Shown here: positions 30,501 to 32,430 of the stretch, in pieces
Layout: each line of letters starts with the position of its first letter
Position numbering within the stretch: the stretch's first letter is position 1
Assembly: GCF_001556865.1 (NCBI RefSeq)
Contig: NZ_LSJY01000169.1
Coordinates: 62,001-126,000 of the forward strand
DNA from: Sphingobium sp. CCH11-B1
GTDB taxonomy: Bacteria; Pseudomonadota; Alphaproteobacteria; Sphingomonadales; Sphingomonadaceae
DNA length: 64,000 bases
Direction: 5' to 3'
Translations under genes and position numbers: made by a program
The notes under the pieces: generated by a model
Database searches by the model: none
The model's input: the letters and a program-made list of their open reading frames with translations, nothing else
Told to the model about the DNA's origin: nothing

Positions 30501-32430
30501 TGTCGAGGTTGCCATCCTCGTCATGCTGGAAGGTGTAGAGAATCCATGGCTGGATGTGATCGACATAGACCTCACCGGTCCAGTCGCTCGCTTGCCCTGT
30601 CATGTAGCGCGTGATGTTGGCCATGCCGGTTGCGCTACCGAGCAAGCCGTTCATGATCGCAAGGCCCGCGAGGCCGCCATTGGCGTCGCCTCCGGTCATG
30701 GGGATGCCGAAATATTTCAGCACGTCATGATGCTGCGCGTCCATCAGCGTTGTGTCGGCAAAGAACCAGATATTGTCAGAGTTGGCGGCGTTGTCCTCGA
30801 CGGCGAGGCCCGTTTCCGGGTCGAGCCCGTCTATCGTGTCGCCATAGATCTCGCCGTTCCGCGAAGTGTTGAAAATCCAGTCACGGCCAAGACCGCCCGC
30901 AGTGATCGCGCCCTCGCCAAGGATCGAAATCACCCAATCATTGCCAGCACCGCCGTTAAGGATCATCTGTAGGTTGGTCTGGGCAACCCCTGCAGTACGT
31001 TCGAGCGTTGGTGGTTCGGGGGCCTGGCCCAATGCCACCAGAGCATCGTATGCTGCCCAAGCGGCTGCTGCTTGAGCCTTCACATTTTCGTCGAACGTCT
31101 TTCCCGCTTCGAGGTATTCGGGCTTCCAGCCGACAAGGAAGTCGTCACCGTTGCCGCCTGCGGCGTTTGCCCACTTAGTACCGAGTACCCAATCTTCGCC
31201 GTCGCTGGTGTCATTCGGGTCAATCGTGAAACCGAGTTTCTTGAAGAGCTGGGTAGCATAACCATCGATATCGATACCGTCACCAAGAGCCACGCTGACG
31301 TCAAAGCCATCATATACGCCATTGATCAGTTCGTCGAAGATATCCGGATACTGATCATAGATATATTCACCGAGCTCCGATCCGGCATACGATCCGGCAA
31401 CACTCCCCGCCACCGCGCCAACCAGCGGTCCCCAGAATCCGCCAAAGCCCTTCAAAGTCGCTACAGCGACGTAGCCCCCAACTGCAGCGCCAGCGAGTCC
31501 CCCCGCCGTCTCGAAGAAATAGGATACCCAGAGCTTGTTTGCCTTCTTAATGTTTTCGGCATCGCCTGTCTTGCGTAGCTCATCCGCAGTCGATGCAACC
31601 ATCGAAAACGCCAATACGTCCCCGATAATCCCAAACTTGGCAAGAACATACCCAGCACCCGCAAGGATTCCGCCTTTAAGGGCGAAAGAAGGCGAGACAG
31701 ATCCCGCTGAATCCAACAACAGGCGCCGACGTAGATCACGAAGGTCGTCGAGGATTCCTCCGTCCAGAATATCCGGATTGCCATGAAGCATGTCAAATTG
31801 CGCCTGCAACTTGAACCGCTTGCCGCCCGTTCCATCGTTTAAACCATCGGATAGCTCGCGACCTGATGCTTTGAAGCCGTCCAACCAAGCTCTGAAGCCT
31901 GCCTTGTCGATATCACCGACGGAGTATCGCTCTGCCATGAACTCGGCTGTTCCACGATACGGTTCAGTCCCATGGCCCTTTGCTTTCAGGCCGTCGTTGC
32001 TGAAACTGCCGGTTTCGTTCCAAACTTTCCGCAGGAAATCTGCATCGTCAGTTAAGAGTCGTAAACTTCCGTTCGTGTCGATACCCGCATTTTGGAGCGC
32101 GGCTGCTGCGACGGGATTGTTTTGATGATCCATGAGCGCACGGAGAACATTGTCTCCTGCGTCTGGTCTCAATTGTCCAACGCGCGGGTGATCATCCGGA
32201 AACCTGATACCTTCGATTTCGAAATTTACCAAGGGAATGCCCTTCGATAATCTCCAAGTATCGAATGCTTCTACGATATCCGCGGGGGCTCCGCGCATTT
32301 CGGCATTAATGACCGACGACAGAACAACTTTCTTGCCCCCGGTCAGAAGTTGATCCCATGCAGCAGCACCTCCGCCCGCATACAGGTTCTGAATGGCATT
32401 AGTATCGAGAACAATAAACTCGCCCGCCAT
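541..32430 (-). CDS. Giant RTX/cadherin-repeat secreted protein with N-terminal PIN-like nuclease domain (10,629 aa)
   Basis: A predicted type I secreted calcium-binding giant. Order by approximate residue: PIN-like domain 1-165 with D9, E44, D93 and D128 at the four acidic positions; glycine-rich hydrophobic segments 250-285 and 303-358; EF-hand-like anchor 757-954; RTX array 1450-5770 of GGxGxDxhx nonapeptides alternating with 'ADGTxW' modules and three NIDO-like domains; 7 cadherin/VCBS-type repeats 5785-6510; a second RTX block to about 6930; 11 more cadherin-type repeats to about 8480; eight dystroglycan-type repeats to 9263; a third RTX array to about 10280; and a final EF-hand-like region. 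The C-terminus ends in PVDFFA, as expected for a type I secretion signal. The ATG overlaps the upstream stop (TAATG), so translation is probably coupled. It may be adhesin, toxin or both; the toxin reading is inferred from the N-terminus. No HlyB/HlyD/TolC genes are in the window. Confidence 0.9.
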   Translation of the reverse strand: MAGEFIVLDTNAIQNLYAGGGAAAWDQLLTGGKKVVLSSVINAEMRGAPADIVEAFDTWRLSKGIPLVNFEIEGIRFPDDHPRVGQLRPDAGDNVLRALMDHQNNPVAAAALQNAGIDTNGSLRLLTDDADFLRKVWNETGSFSNDGLKAKGHGTEPYRGTAEFMAERYSVGDIDKAGFRAWLDGFKASGRELSDGLNDGTGGKRFKLQAQFDMLHGNPDILDGGILDDLRDLRRRLLLDSAGSVSPSFALKGGILAGAGYVLAKFGIIGDVLAFSMVASTADELRKTGDAENIKKANKLWVSYFFETAGGLAGAAVGGYVAVATLKGFGGFWGPLVGAVAGSVAGSYAGSELGEYIYDQYPDIFDELINGVYDGFDVSVALGDGIDIDGYATQLFKKLGFTIDPNDTSDGEDWVLGTKWANAAGGNGDDFLVGWKPEYLEAGKTFDENVKAQAAAAWAAYDALVALGQAPEPPTLERTAGVAQTNLQMILNGGAGNDWVISILGEGAITAGGLGRDWIFNTSRNGEIYGDTIDGLDPETGLAVEDNAANSDNIWFFADTTLMDAQHHDVLKYFGIPMTGGDANGGLAGLAIMNGLLGSATGMANITRYMTGQASDWTGEVYVDHIQPWILYTFQHDEDGNLDMYVTNAFEQIFRGMMAATGNEAGSSEGIHKGWMKIENVDVVGSRLGALQGELAGQGDLNMVFRAVNPLQALLPLLNLVPGAIGAALYYSVFADSLLSTVAATQRFTKALKWADGMDPLIIDLDGDGIETTSLSDSKAYFDVDGDLFAERTGWLKGDDGFLVLDSNGNARIDGIGEMFGSRAGGGFAELSQYDSNGDGKITASDLIWSSLQVWQDRNRDGVTDTGELKSLDQLGIISINLSSTALGVTTPQNAHLVSSSTVTFNNGRTSNIFEALFTANEVDTKFAGEAGLAPWQSSSELNAKGFGSITDLAVAAANDVGFAELAQDRAAAMTTPKMKDLVAKVGDVLGDWGMTLETSQELVAVKLGSDGAFVDRAVYAEDATGGYWTLESGNPVLDAQGATIARPTLEQVLDQGSGWRLEQAWSPSSRESALAFRDEAPYLMSQVNGRAVILDYGIKQTDGSWALASNPSVSYASIDAIFALPHAIGTEWRREDIQFNPLANLPVEKIGVNFINGVAVDYTVQITDNDGSFYVWARNLDRALQLQAKSGNAFEFNLRNYQIDFETLDEVGSTDDSVYRVELLTPQQFHFATSLGGVDFRPEMLSATYNNVTGQLSYSVNGVEGAGRYVNQVDANGNPVLVTYSDGTTAPATSYQSDVKTMIAMLQPVMEQYVITSRRLAVRLALQGGLKPFAQGLSYDASRDVFVTTTDRQMAPMFEAIFAAAPASNANDAVLDYLTDWNEILWQIYPDFAPDDTGGVLEAKVGVDQAYIMQMLIQAYENVGVDLDIRGVAHALSVDETRIITHASGDTLVEGTNGTDYFYMTTGDQTLRGGMSSDYYFVGKNSGDDVIFDQDLGGNDELRFTDLDSGDVIAIRDGEDLILQIRGQTNFVRLTDQFLGELNPYLSNGKQFQSGVEQIVFSDGVIWDRFRMAVEVADPRDTGDVYAGSGSGDVLWGGKGNDVLTGGLGGDIYIFARGDGQDVISERGGFSFGPIKAGIDFLKFTGDISASDLRLTRSGTDTTLHITLLDKQGNPTSDTIEIEDYFGGLSLGLGLFSEVFGSSDGLDYVSPNQVERFIFDDGTSLEFTQVAERVLANAKTAGDDAIYGFLNDNTLDGGAGDDYLQGGRGDDTYIFGRNYGHDVIEDNGPKYGLFDPPSKDVLKFVDDIRWTDLDYLRTGKSDTLTLRVSGTDDQVTMVDFLEEIIFLGYVNALETIAFADGTEWSYLQLLQHFVDVGQTGGNDIIYGFEGIADIFYVGAGNDRLEGLSGNDIYYFAQGSGNDTIFDEEGADRLIFANLNFSDVAITRTALDLVFTIKATGERLIVEGQYIREGLQHAAVELFVFGDRLVSFTDLNPEDIALDRFTGGATSGADTLTGSDFGEIIDGRGGDDELIGADGGDTYIFDVGYGNDVIVDRRTRAHWSDRDGISVPVDDTVEFAADIRYQTDRNVVFTKSGDDLLITITGRPDSSLRIRNQFRSIDDTIEIFRFDDGTVLSAGDIEQELQIEGGNRGDNIIEVSDLLIDVPNTLDGRQGDDTLKGGNAGDTYAFTAGYDFDTIVEKQDRPGAIDRIVFGASVHLEDLIVTRDGSDMIIDLGNGADVLRIVGGLGTTSIEEYHFADGAVLTRDAIIERMLTGGAGDDSIVGFDGRADVMSGGAGSDLLAGGTGNDIYKFGIGDGYDAVTDTGGIDQIVFGPGVTRNEVTFSNVNGDLLISLATDTDRLVILGGYKNAPVESFVFADGETLTLTQVRSLILAGSDSSGQDIIDLRELDVTDAVEPGRGNDRVLLANGGTVTINAGDGVDRIEMPAGVNAATINFADYGAADALIRPLAQGSNDIAILFSTGDQVILVDGMGGGALPSLLFADGQLLDGAAIVQRLVTDQASSGDDVILGSNRAETLNGGHGADYLAGGGGNDTYIFTRGDGADVIEDSNGSDDVLRIKGYAAADMRVTFTPDFRETEISFGDGTDRITLRHASSTNYTIDRIIFDDGASFTLAQLEALWRGQGTDNDDNLVGTNLSAGEVFTGGKGNDIIAGNGGADVIRFSRGDGQDRIQSTTGWDGLAVIEFGSGITLGDITARRDASGNIILLIAGSDDRLTLVDPIGRVDGIIASIKFADGTSVKLSTLAASIPGTDGDDHIIVPADAANNGSDIYGGDGNDYIETGNGNDILTGGRGDDRLEGNRGSDTYYFGRGDGQDRILDANVDNDGGIDTLRFGPGITPDDIIFLGVENGAIRLTIAGSSDRLTIEGMGNNENNYIDRVDNVIEQFVFADGTIWDAAEIFARATQGTEGNDRIEFGVWFERTLTISGGKGDDTLITGNGDATFVFDRGDGRDTIEVPNPWNSVDTLRFGAGITAADIALTVKGDDLVIRLRGSEDDRVTIKGGGSIYGEDIDQIQFADGTLWDYTTLRSHIVSEAAAQAILYPERDTSPFGSVIFDGGTEEPGGGGEEPGGEEPGGEEPGGTSGDTIVGTDGSDNLTGTAGDDEILGKAGADSLSGGDGDDHLVGDAPADLGASGWIAVQAELQSYFGVQTNALLNGLGGTAGFGEEALAAGNDDELVIDLPAALLDALGGELMINGESVTSITVGINGYAALGSNWFDVLPWDVDNGGGALTPSTGGTSQGTNRVWYDFDAASQTITITWDDVGASPSGTVPNAFQLQIKLLGDGSLDVTYRYESIDWAQDYVPGLGTSDRYLDIRVLSGANLALDTTAGNLGDDGVWSFQIRGTEIIGLPPSQDDSLSGGDGNDILEGGAGDDYLSGDGGDDILIGGDGNDSFWDLQGTNTMSGGAGDDVFYVSRSWDTRNTIEGGSGRDTFIIFLPSENETLFAGEASIITDFTPGEGGDLLGFGAGAVEGGDALYPWERVLLVQDGDDVLVLFKPDRADAPAILELARLEGVDGTLLTRDNFQQFDDRAEILFTGDSLNGTGEADLLTGGATDDILDGGYGNDTLVGGDGNDTFLDAEGQNILDGGAGDDVFDLSQPDAVAVAIGGSGSDTYLVRVPALDGPVQGSAGISTITDFTAGAGGDVITFRPSRNWSGYFEVIDFQRILFAQQGADVVIFFRTDSSALVELLRLADVDGSLLTLDNFTELDNRPTILAQPLDLTGTEGDDELVGGVLDDTIQGFGGGDILSGGPGGNDVIDGGEGDDTFLDVGTGNGSDTLTGGQGRDYYEILASQAPGATGVDLITDFTAGDEGDILGILMDFDLPGIGSIIVTQDGDDAVVSLAVLDDGSVRYTRALVRLQGIDAADLTLANFDGNDFELVENQVIVGDESDNLLEGGLGNDHISGLDGNDEIYGGGGNDILLGGDGDDLFEDSVGANEMDGGAGDDIFWNLSYGTQSNRITGGAGRDRFVIGYGGVGSGGGGEVGLSAFDIGAAAGAGEGDIITDFMVGAQGDVIELDYSSAFNISYNIYGALVRQDGANTIVTAERYDEFSGTYISTTILTLENVNANDLVAANFNGALIYRTDDVVLTGTSVGDRLNGGRGNDLIDGGYGPDTIYGYDGDDHLIGDPGLPQTDLPDLGSYFGTLSSALINTLGGPLGFGEQAMARADNTYSYVAIPEDFNGGSISVDGSAIGEIEVADGRVSLGSFSFNIWPQDIDTRAGAVSPGDGGNSAGSNQVWWDFNAATNTITVTWDDVGRYYYGTTPNAFQVQIKILGDDQFDIIYRYEDLRWTDSRVPYIWTPSGEIFYLPLPSEGAAGLDTALGNTGEPGVWAVQIRGTQLITGIARDADDLYGGNGNDTLEGGLGEDRLDGGAGSDVLTGGAGRDTFVLSESSATIAGADIVTDFEAGANGDFVEVPYWAAIGGLEQESVLLKQEGSDVLVQSILSTNSDGSYVFGTALVLQNVNMGDLTTANFGGMTFASSEDRTLTGTDGNDVLTGSLGNDLIDGGFGADFLTGGGGNDHIIGDNGGSDPFIAQGLAAFGPASNALVNTLGGLRGFGETVLARSDDGSETIGIPVGFNGGTVSVEGTAVSAIQISTNGTLTIGSMSILVWPQDADTRAGELAPSEGGNSTGSNQVWVDFDAASGTITVTWDDVGAYGNSTTPNAFQAQIKVLGNGDFDVAYRYEQLTWGGSSYPGLYTSQQTRTLPMPAGGLVTLDTTDGNLGAPGVWYLQVRGSNISTFIRNDDTLRGGDGNDILEGGLGSDSLEGGQGADTLIGGDGADFFEDVSSDDAIDVMTGGSGRDTYRYINRYGMGSGEDVITDFEGGPTGDVIKFLNYYSGNPFQLGLLVVKQDGADTIIQTTESGSTPRSILRLQGVSAGSLTLENFDGYAFPLDGAVDLDDTDDGHVLAGSPSDDRIYGFGGDDTIYGYDGNDKLAGGTGNDIVDAGNGDDWVSGQDGNDRLAGGAGSDVVAGGTGDDVIFGGTETLSLSDDDVFEGGRGDDNLTGGSGNDLYRFTRGDGRDTISDAGGNDRIEFVDGIDPADVSVVQIGTDLELRVSDGGGRIKLNQALGSGNASKIEQVAFADGTTWNWSDVLARSVVTTAGDDSVTLVGGITTIDGQGGNDTLTGTSGNDTLAGGRGDDVLNGGLGDDVYLFHRGDGQDRISDSGGVNRLLFGADIAPEDVQLVRGASTVMLAIAGTGDRINLGQAASLAMAIQSVEFANGTVWTASTLLAMATDPTAGDDILYGSDYADDLAGGLGNDEIYAGAGSDTLRGGAGADRLVGGLGDDIYRFGRGDGQDLIMESGGMDTIQFDAGIAPSDIIVEQSADGANLILKIRETNDRITIQGAMTNKVEAIRFADGTVWSDQTLLEMATTASTTIKTGDADANILVSGPGNNLLIGNGGDDTYRYARGDGRDTILDAAETVYDVLEISGYDFGDLSFARLSPQSDDIVVRLPQAGDEIVIRGGLAGFQGIERVLLTDSNVVIDLNAIRAAALASQQSDGDDVIAGTSGNDTLAGGRGNDIISGGSGADTFVYRSGDGVDRIEGFSFDTDVLRLEDLTPADIANTARGGPDNLDLVINFVGGKDQIVLTGALASFNLFTIRFANGTVWNLDTMRARALSDIDGAGNDKVYGFDSTDNFAARGGDDQLFGAEGSDSYAFARGSGNDTIQDKQTQTGPVDAVFIADFASTEASVSRLFRGSESVIIRFTSSTDDSLTIIDALAADGKGVEIIRFADGVEWTKAAMRDLVDNRAPAALDDGYYTLIAGQTITILASELLQNDLDADGDPIHIVSVDGSANGTASLDANGNVLFTASSSYYGPTTLTYTLTDGRNAFDTAQVDIRIRPVATAIEDRGFTVAEDGTLNIRVERLLSNDLDGDRMIVGQVNGAVGGTVSLSSDGNIAFDPTANFNGTAEFTYVANTPEGGSASAKVYITVTPVNDAPVAQNDGTIEGVEGESLTIDPLALLANDSDADGDILTLQSVLSNADVTVSIDADGLIQVIPRDYFWGNAHFDYIVKDPSGATSIGRVNLSFASVNDAPVANSDLIVTTQSGDPILEDNPIILNALAQEVNGAIVPGLLSNDTDPDNDPLVIDAIGTSHGGIAQLLANQTILFTPSANFNGDAWFDYRVNDSQGGMSWARATIAYQPVNDRPVAGNDGYTGPGLQFLRGPEDVAIEIPILELLKNDFDPEGFTLTFATDQSSVPTAVNGDITFTDHGTIIFTPDENFWGEASFYYLVTDLEGAVDDGRVTLWFDNVSDGPPVARNDFVDVLEDVPATIPISVLLANDSDMDRDPLRFLGFRPDHDLNGTLEFDADGNILFTPNPNATQSSGFFYQITDDTVEGGIAEGYVDLTIIAQPDDPTVVDDYDFATPLDVPLVLRVSDLIANDYDVDGGPLPHFVGIDEVLDPVALALGNHVSIGTAEVVTFSGEQFVVIRFNPGYSGEATIQYRIADPTGLEDTGFVHATVEAVYDGTLRGSRYVDYIVGNAQDELIQGLDSNDFILALGGNDRIETGDGDDVIDAGDGDDIIDAGFGADHITGGAGFDTVLFAGSNVGVRADLESRVGQGGTAAGDTYVGIEALVGTDYNDQLGGDAGDNRLEGGVGNDRLEGRAGNDMLIGGLGNDTLDGGVGADILDGGDGIDTASYFDATDSSPSTQGVTISLANGTASGGDATGDTLTSIENVIGTDYADTIEGDAGNNRLEGGRGDDILSGGAGNDVLIGGRGADTLIGDEGEDIADYSLSAEGVTVDLSLGQGLTGEADGDTLVSIEMLLGSVFADSFIGSTGNDMFDGGYGEDLLKGGFGSDTYLLGFDSDNDQVIEQGAASDIDRVAIKEGALPKDVSLVRQGDDLLIELENVAGVLTFDTMLIKDHFLGNESGIEEIAFANGTVWDRAKIEDLARIGRFNAEDDVYLFGVEDEVAVVDPATLLANDAEEGVDQLVLKSVNGTGGANAWIREDGMIAFQAPANLNGQAYFEYTVADPYGRESTARVRVNVAAVNDAPVAVPDTNAALHGVEDEILRIRIDTVLKDNDYDIDNDWEDLRVVGITPLVDADGNPIDPFDYDGNGSEWTAGTNLSARVAGDYLEIISRTDFYGFAGFNYVLEDPSGARSVAPIELYFDAVNDAPRGSGESEQNVRFGRTTSIAVADLMATAYDIEGDAITFVGLHAAADGDAAFNGTAVLDGATIAFTPDGEGTAAISFDVIDERGASATLTYFIDVLPANYAPQAIGDRFTILEDQTIIIDPATLLANDRDADGDSLTFVGVERFADNGKVSVNELGQIVFKARPDFNGNAGFEYTISDGRGGTATGYVAIGILPQNDGATLRDDLVTGLEDQPLFVIPAEAFGNDVEPEGDVLFFRSAGVQGVLDTRYLSADYTVIARQANGEDLPSWLSFDAATMTFTGEAPAGSTATISVILKDPTAGSYVQRFTFNSGNNQSLANGLSVQDTVLSGFTVRQAHHSEIAFGADNLPSGATVTATLSNGDALPSWLIFDPATLRFAGTPEAGVTMPLDVVLHFTKPGAQAGDPASVFTDTLAIDPASLGTGIAYESDLALFDVSHGSFSVSLEGGRPLPEWLEFDVDTMTLALTGETPDANEQPVRLQLSFTPDAPVVPEGSYSAAKRGFTLEFVIGPAAPLDPAINALLQQSDFFKSQGLFAIDLGSAADIAAKRESEAPLPDWLAFNEGTLAFDGTPPPAYVGALGVRLDVAGNNGSLPSFSILTDVVVDSGFTLADGGTNGIGIRTSSEQIDLSAPEDFNGSIAISYTTIDEKGGISHNSGTIIFNVLPTAEKPDAVADTLATIENQPLTFALMDLIANDREDDGDYLRVKAVSAAGHGTLVIHDGIVTYGPPAALLAPGATWTAKLADGSDLPVWMNVDSATGLVTATVPFDLRRSFDIVWTATTGGDSHSASGTHLFDGKLAASVTYTPEAGWSGEDSFSYVITDDLQGDSSATVQIAVEGRHEAPYAGPDSFSTLEQTPIVITPAQLLANDHDVDGDPIRLVGVLNAAHGTLNFDGTTIVFTPDADFSGQAGFDYIINDDVDGARTGTVTINVQSTNHAPTAVADLFSTDEDTPFEFTAADLIGNDSDLDGDTVSLVSLETSGDLGRIQRLPGGRYSFVPKENASGTATFRYTITDGRLTSTGTFSFEIAPVNDAPYANSDGVGTGNNPQGVFVGDQDTALIIDLATLLANDRDIEGDSFAIVELLDGDNGTVAMVGNTAVFTPREGYFGNAAFSYRVTDAHGADRIGRVSLTILPEFNIPIAVSDHGFGTLEDTYIDIDPAQLLANDYDPEGETITFLGFIGAPADASIATLENGQYRITPAANFHGTLLLSYAITNASGFPVTATVEIEVLPVNDAPIAGDDTLSLSEDQPPLTLFISQLLENDIEPDNQALVFSRIVDTHGLTVTTNGIGQLIITPDADFNGDAWFDYEVTDSASVTDIARVAVTIAAVNDAPVIGAIPALRGTEDQPFTATLPDNLVSDADGDTVLVEVRGVGGAALPSWLAYDRQTRTFTGTPPANFNGTVTLEILAADQTATVIRQFAIVIDAVNDAPVLTQALADLSGTEDQPFSFALQTGAFTDNDGDALTFSVTLADGSPLPAWLSVANGVLSGQPPANFNGILGLRITASDGQGSVSDAFDLVIAGTNDAPMVAQPIADMASSEDSPVDLLLPTGIFTDIDGDVITLVAHLGDGSPLPAWLSFDGARFTGTPPANYHGTIEIEVRASDGNASAADTFALTITPLNDAPVAALALVDRQNLEDQAIDFTIPSGAFSDVDGDALTLSATLASGDPLPSWLQFDAGRFTGQPPANFNGLLNIVVAASDGLLSTSATFRLIIDPVNDAPVVVQTLADVSVAEDMAIDIAVPASSFSDMDGDVLTLSARLGDGAPLPSWLVFAGGRITGTPPANYNGSIEITVEASDGSASVTDSFLLTVTPVNDAPVVLTPIADHEYAEDQAIDLLLPTGSFADVDGDALALSATLAGGDALPSWLAFDAATRRFTGQPPANFHGTLEIRVTASDGTMSVADSFMLAISPVNDAPVLIAALPDVSLSGANAIDVALPLGSFTDVDGDMLSLTARLAGGNPLPSWLAFDGARFTGTPPAGYTAIDIEVIASDGSLSVSDIFRLTLDASSGENDAPVLLQPLSDVATIRGATLDVTIPAGAFSDPDGDALTYTASMTDGSTLPSWLSLTDGHLTGTVGAGALGDYSIRITASDGSLSASDTITLVVGMLPTGPEYTPSQWSQFTEGNDRIVGRGAQNAGIWALGGDDYMTADAWAVSLHGEDGNDILEFMYYSGSGEGGAGADTFIFDGFSLLAGGEAETWATIADFTDGVDRIGIVNGTGGVDGFAELAAHMIQNGANVDIVLAGLPAIVIEDITLADLDASDFMFGSWATSGGFGPTPTTGAVPWPTTTATRMLSDWQNIGSASERILGNGASGASVDALDGDDYVTADNWSVSVYGGRGNDVIELFGTQNYAMGGAGYDYFVFDSTMLEAEAWEELWATIGDFHDGADKIVFLNGSDGLTSFADLAPFLSQDGDDVKIAINGRPAIVVEDVALSNFGADDFLFVNQPTALNAGLNGQALRIGTTVGLQTISANGYSNVTVTGTNRANTLDFTNVTLTGIVAINGLDGDDVIMGSAAADTIQGGAGNDTLNGGSGNDTLVGGIGDDALSGGLGDDLFKATGTGDGYDGVDGGTGNDTIAAQANNTAIGLTSLSGVETITAGIYTGVYIRGSANNDLLDFGASTLVNITRIDGGTGDDTIFGSAGNDTILGSAGNDNLSGGIGNDVFQFTGTAAGNDTIDGGAGTDSIVALANNAIIRLAAFSNIETISGGTYSGVTIAGSDNADSFDFTSVTLSAITKISGNAGDDLIVGNSAANVISGGDGQDTLYGGDGNDTITGDAGDDVLVGGAGNDSLNGGAGIDWVDYSAYTTNLSISLAVTTAQGVASGESDTITNVENVRGGAGNDTLTGSSAANILEGGAGTDTLNGGGGNDTLLGGSGNDGLNGGDGTDMLDGADGDDILNGDAGNDTILGGAGNDQLNGGTGADNLNGGEGDDTLTGGDANDILAGGAGTDQIYAGIGDDIIDGGDGNDTITGDAGADQIAGGAGNDSIYGGDGNDVIYGDGGNDTVTGDAGDDFIAPGTGNDMVYAGGGTDTLSYATATAAWVVNLGANSATSGAETDGVYDFENVETGSGNDVIIGNAAANAMNGGGGNDRLTGGAGNDVINGGAGSDIGVFAGISTTYSISTVGGNIQIVDNAASQDGNDGTDTLTGVEIAEFKNGVQIGLAAPILLDLDGGGVTTVSALASSAAYDMDADGIADDTSWMGAGEGMLFLDRDGDGTLSNAGEFSFVNDLPGAASDLAGLRAFDSNADGILSGTDARFAQFRIWQDRNGDGTVDDGEITTLDGSGVQSINLAGTAVEGKFDLGETVIVNKGSYTRADGSAAEFVDAALTYFSSTSPAVVNELPDGGIPNKADAGIIDPFAAADQLATALEDGFSNFADLATNSPGRDRLIRISESPPAIVKLFAGEGSETLDKVADQQPFAPSDPTRINQTVASIIQSMVTFGAQPAGDGLTGWKQEATKPVDFFA
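1600..4620 (-). repeat. C-terminal RTX array III
   Basis: Dense GGxGNDxLxGGxGxD nonapeptides ending about 350 residues before the C-terminus, followed by an EF-hand-like DLDGGGVTTV…DMDADGIAD…DRDGDGTL region. This is the usual position of the beta-roll next to the C-terminal type I secretion signal. Confidence 0.85.
4640..6975 (-). repeat. Eight dystroglycan-type (CADG) tandem repeats
   Basis: Eight tandem units of about 97 residues (period near 294 bases). Each starts NDAPV and carries DxDGDxLT, LPSWLxFD, FTGxPPANFNG and ASDG. The units are well conserved at DNA level, which makes this stretch prone to copy-number change and to assembly collapse. Confidence 0.8.
7000..15075 (-). repeat. Eighteen cadherin/VCBS-type repeats interrupted by an RTX block
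   Basis: Repeats of about 90-110 residues with the pattern NDAPVAxxD…ED…hLLANDxDxDGDxL…GxIxFTPxxxFxGxAxFxYxxxD. I count 7 in 12900-15075 and 11 in 7000-11640. Between them (11640-12900) lies an RTX block of GGxGND motifs. Such bacterial cadherin-like arrays are extended stalks of large surface adhesins. Confidence 0.8.
18128..18760 (-). other. NIDO-like domain 3 in the giant protein
   Basis: Third copy: ALVNTLGGLRGFGE, TITVTWDDVG, PNAFQAQIKVLGNG, VAYRYEQLTW and VWYLQVRGSNI. It is closer to copy 2 than to copy 1, for example in the shared VWPQDxDTRAG segment, so it probably arose by a recent internal duplication together with the adjoining RTX blocks. Confidence 0.6.
19325..19955 (-). other. 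NIDO-like domain 2 in the giant protein
   Basis: Same layout as the first copy: ALINTLGGPLGFGEQ, TITVTWDDVG, PNAFQVQIKILGDD, IIYRYEDLRW and VWAVQIRGTQLI. It is flanked on both sides by RTX nonapeptides, so it sits as a globular bead in a calcium-stiffened stalk. Confidence 0.6.
22310..22965 (-). other. NIDO-like domain 1 in the giant protein
   Basis: About 220 residues: an N-terminal 'LLNGLGGTAGFGEE' helix, then VWYDFDAASQTITITWDDVG, PNAFQLQIKLLGDG, a YRYESIDW strand and a final VWSFQIRGTEI. The signature 'ITWDDVG…NAFQ…YRYxxxxW' matches the nidogen extracellular (NIDO) domain. Two paralogous copies follow in the same protein. Confidence 0.6.
29569..30159 (-). repeat. Anchor repeat copy A, EF-hand-like calcium-binding region inside the giant gene
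   Basis: Encodes residues about 757-954 (from PLIIDLDGDGIET to GFGSITDLA) with several DxDxDG-type loops. It aligns without gaps to 32951-33541 over the same 591 bases, at roughly 80 percent identity by eye. It marks the junction between the variable N-terminus and the constant RTX body, and is long enough to support homologous recombination. Confidence 0.85.
31935..32430 (-). other. N-terminal PIN-like nuclease domain of the giant protein
   Basis: Residues 1-165 of the giant protein. Motif 1 is VLDTN (D9, N11), motif 2 is SSVINAE (E44), motif 3 is an Asp in DAGDNVLRAL (D93), and motif 4 is LLTDDADFL (D128). This is the order and spacing of PIN-family RNases, which cut RNA with two metal ions. 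The DNA here is visibly less GC-rich than the RTX arrays, as is the coupled upstream gene. That fits a cassette of separate origin. PIN domains normally occur as small VapC-type toxins; finding one at the tip of a giant exported protein is unusual. Confidence 0.7.
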
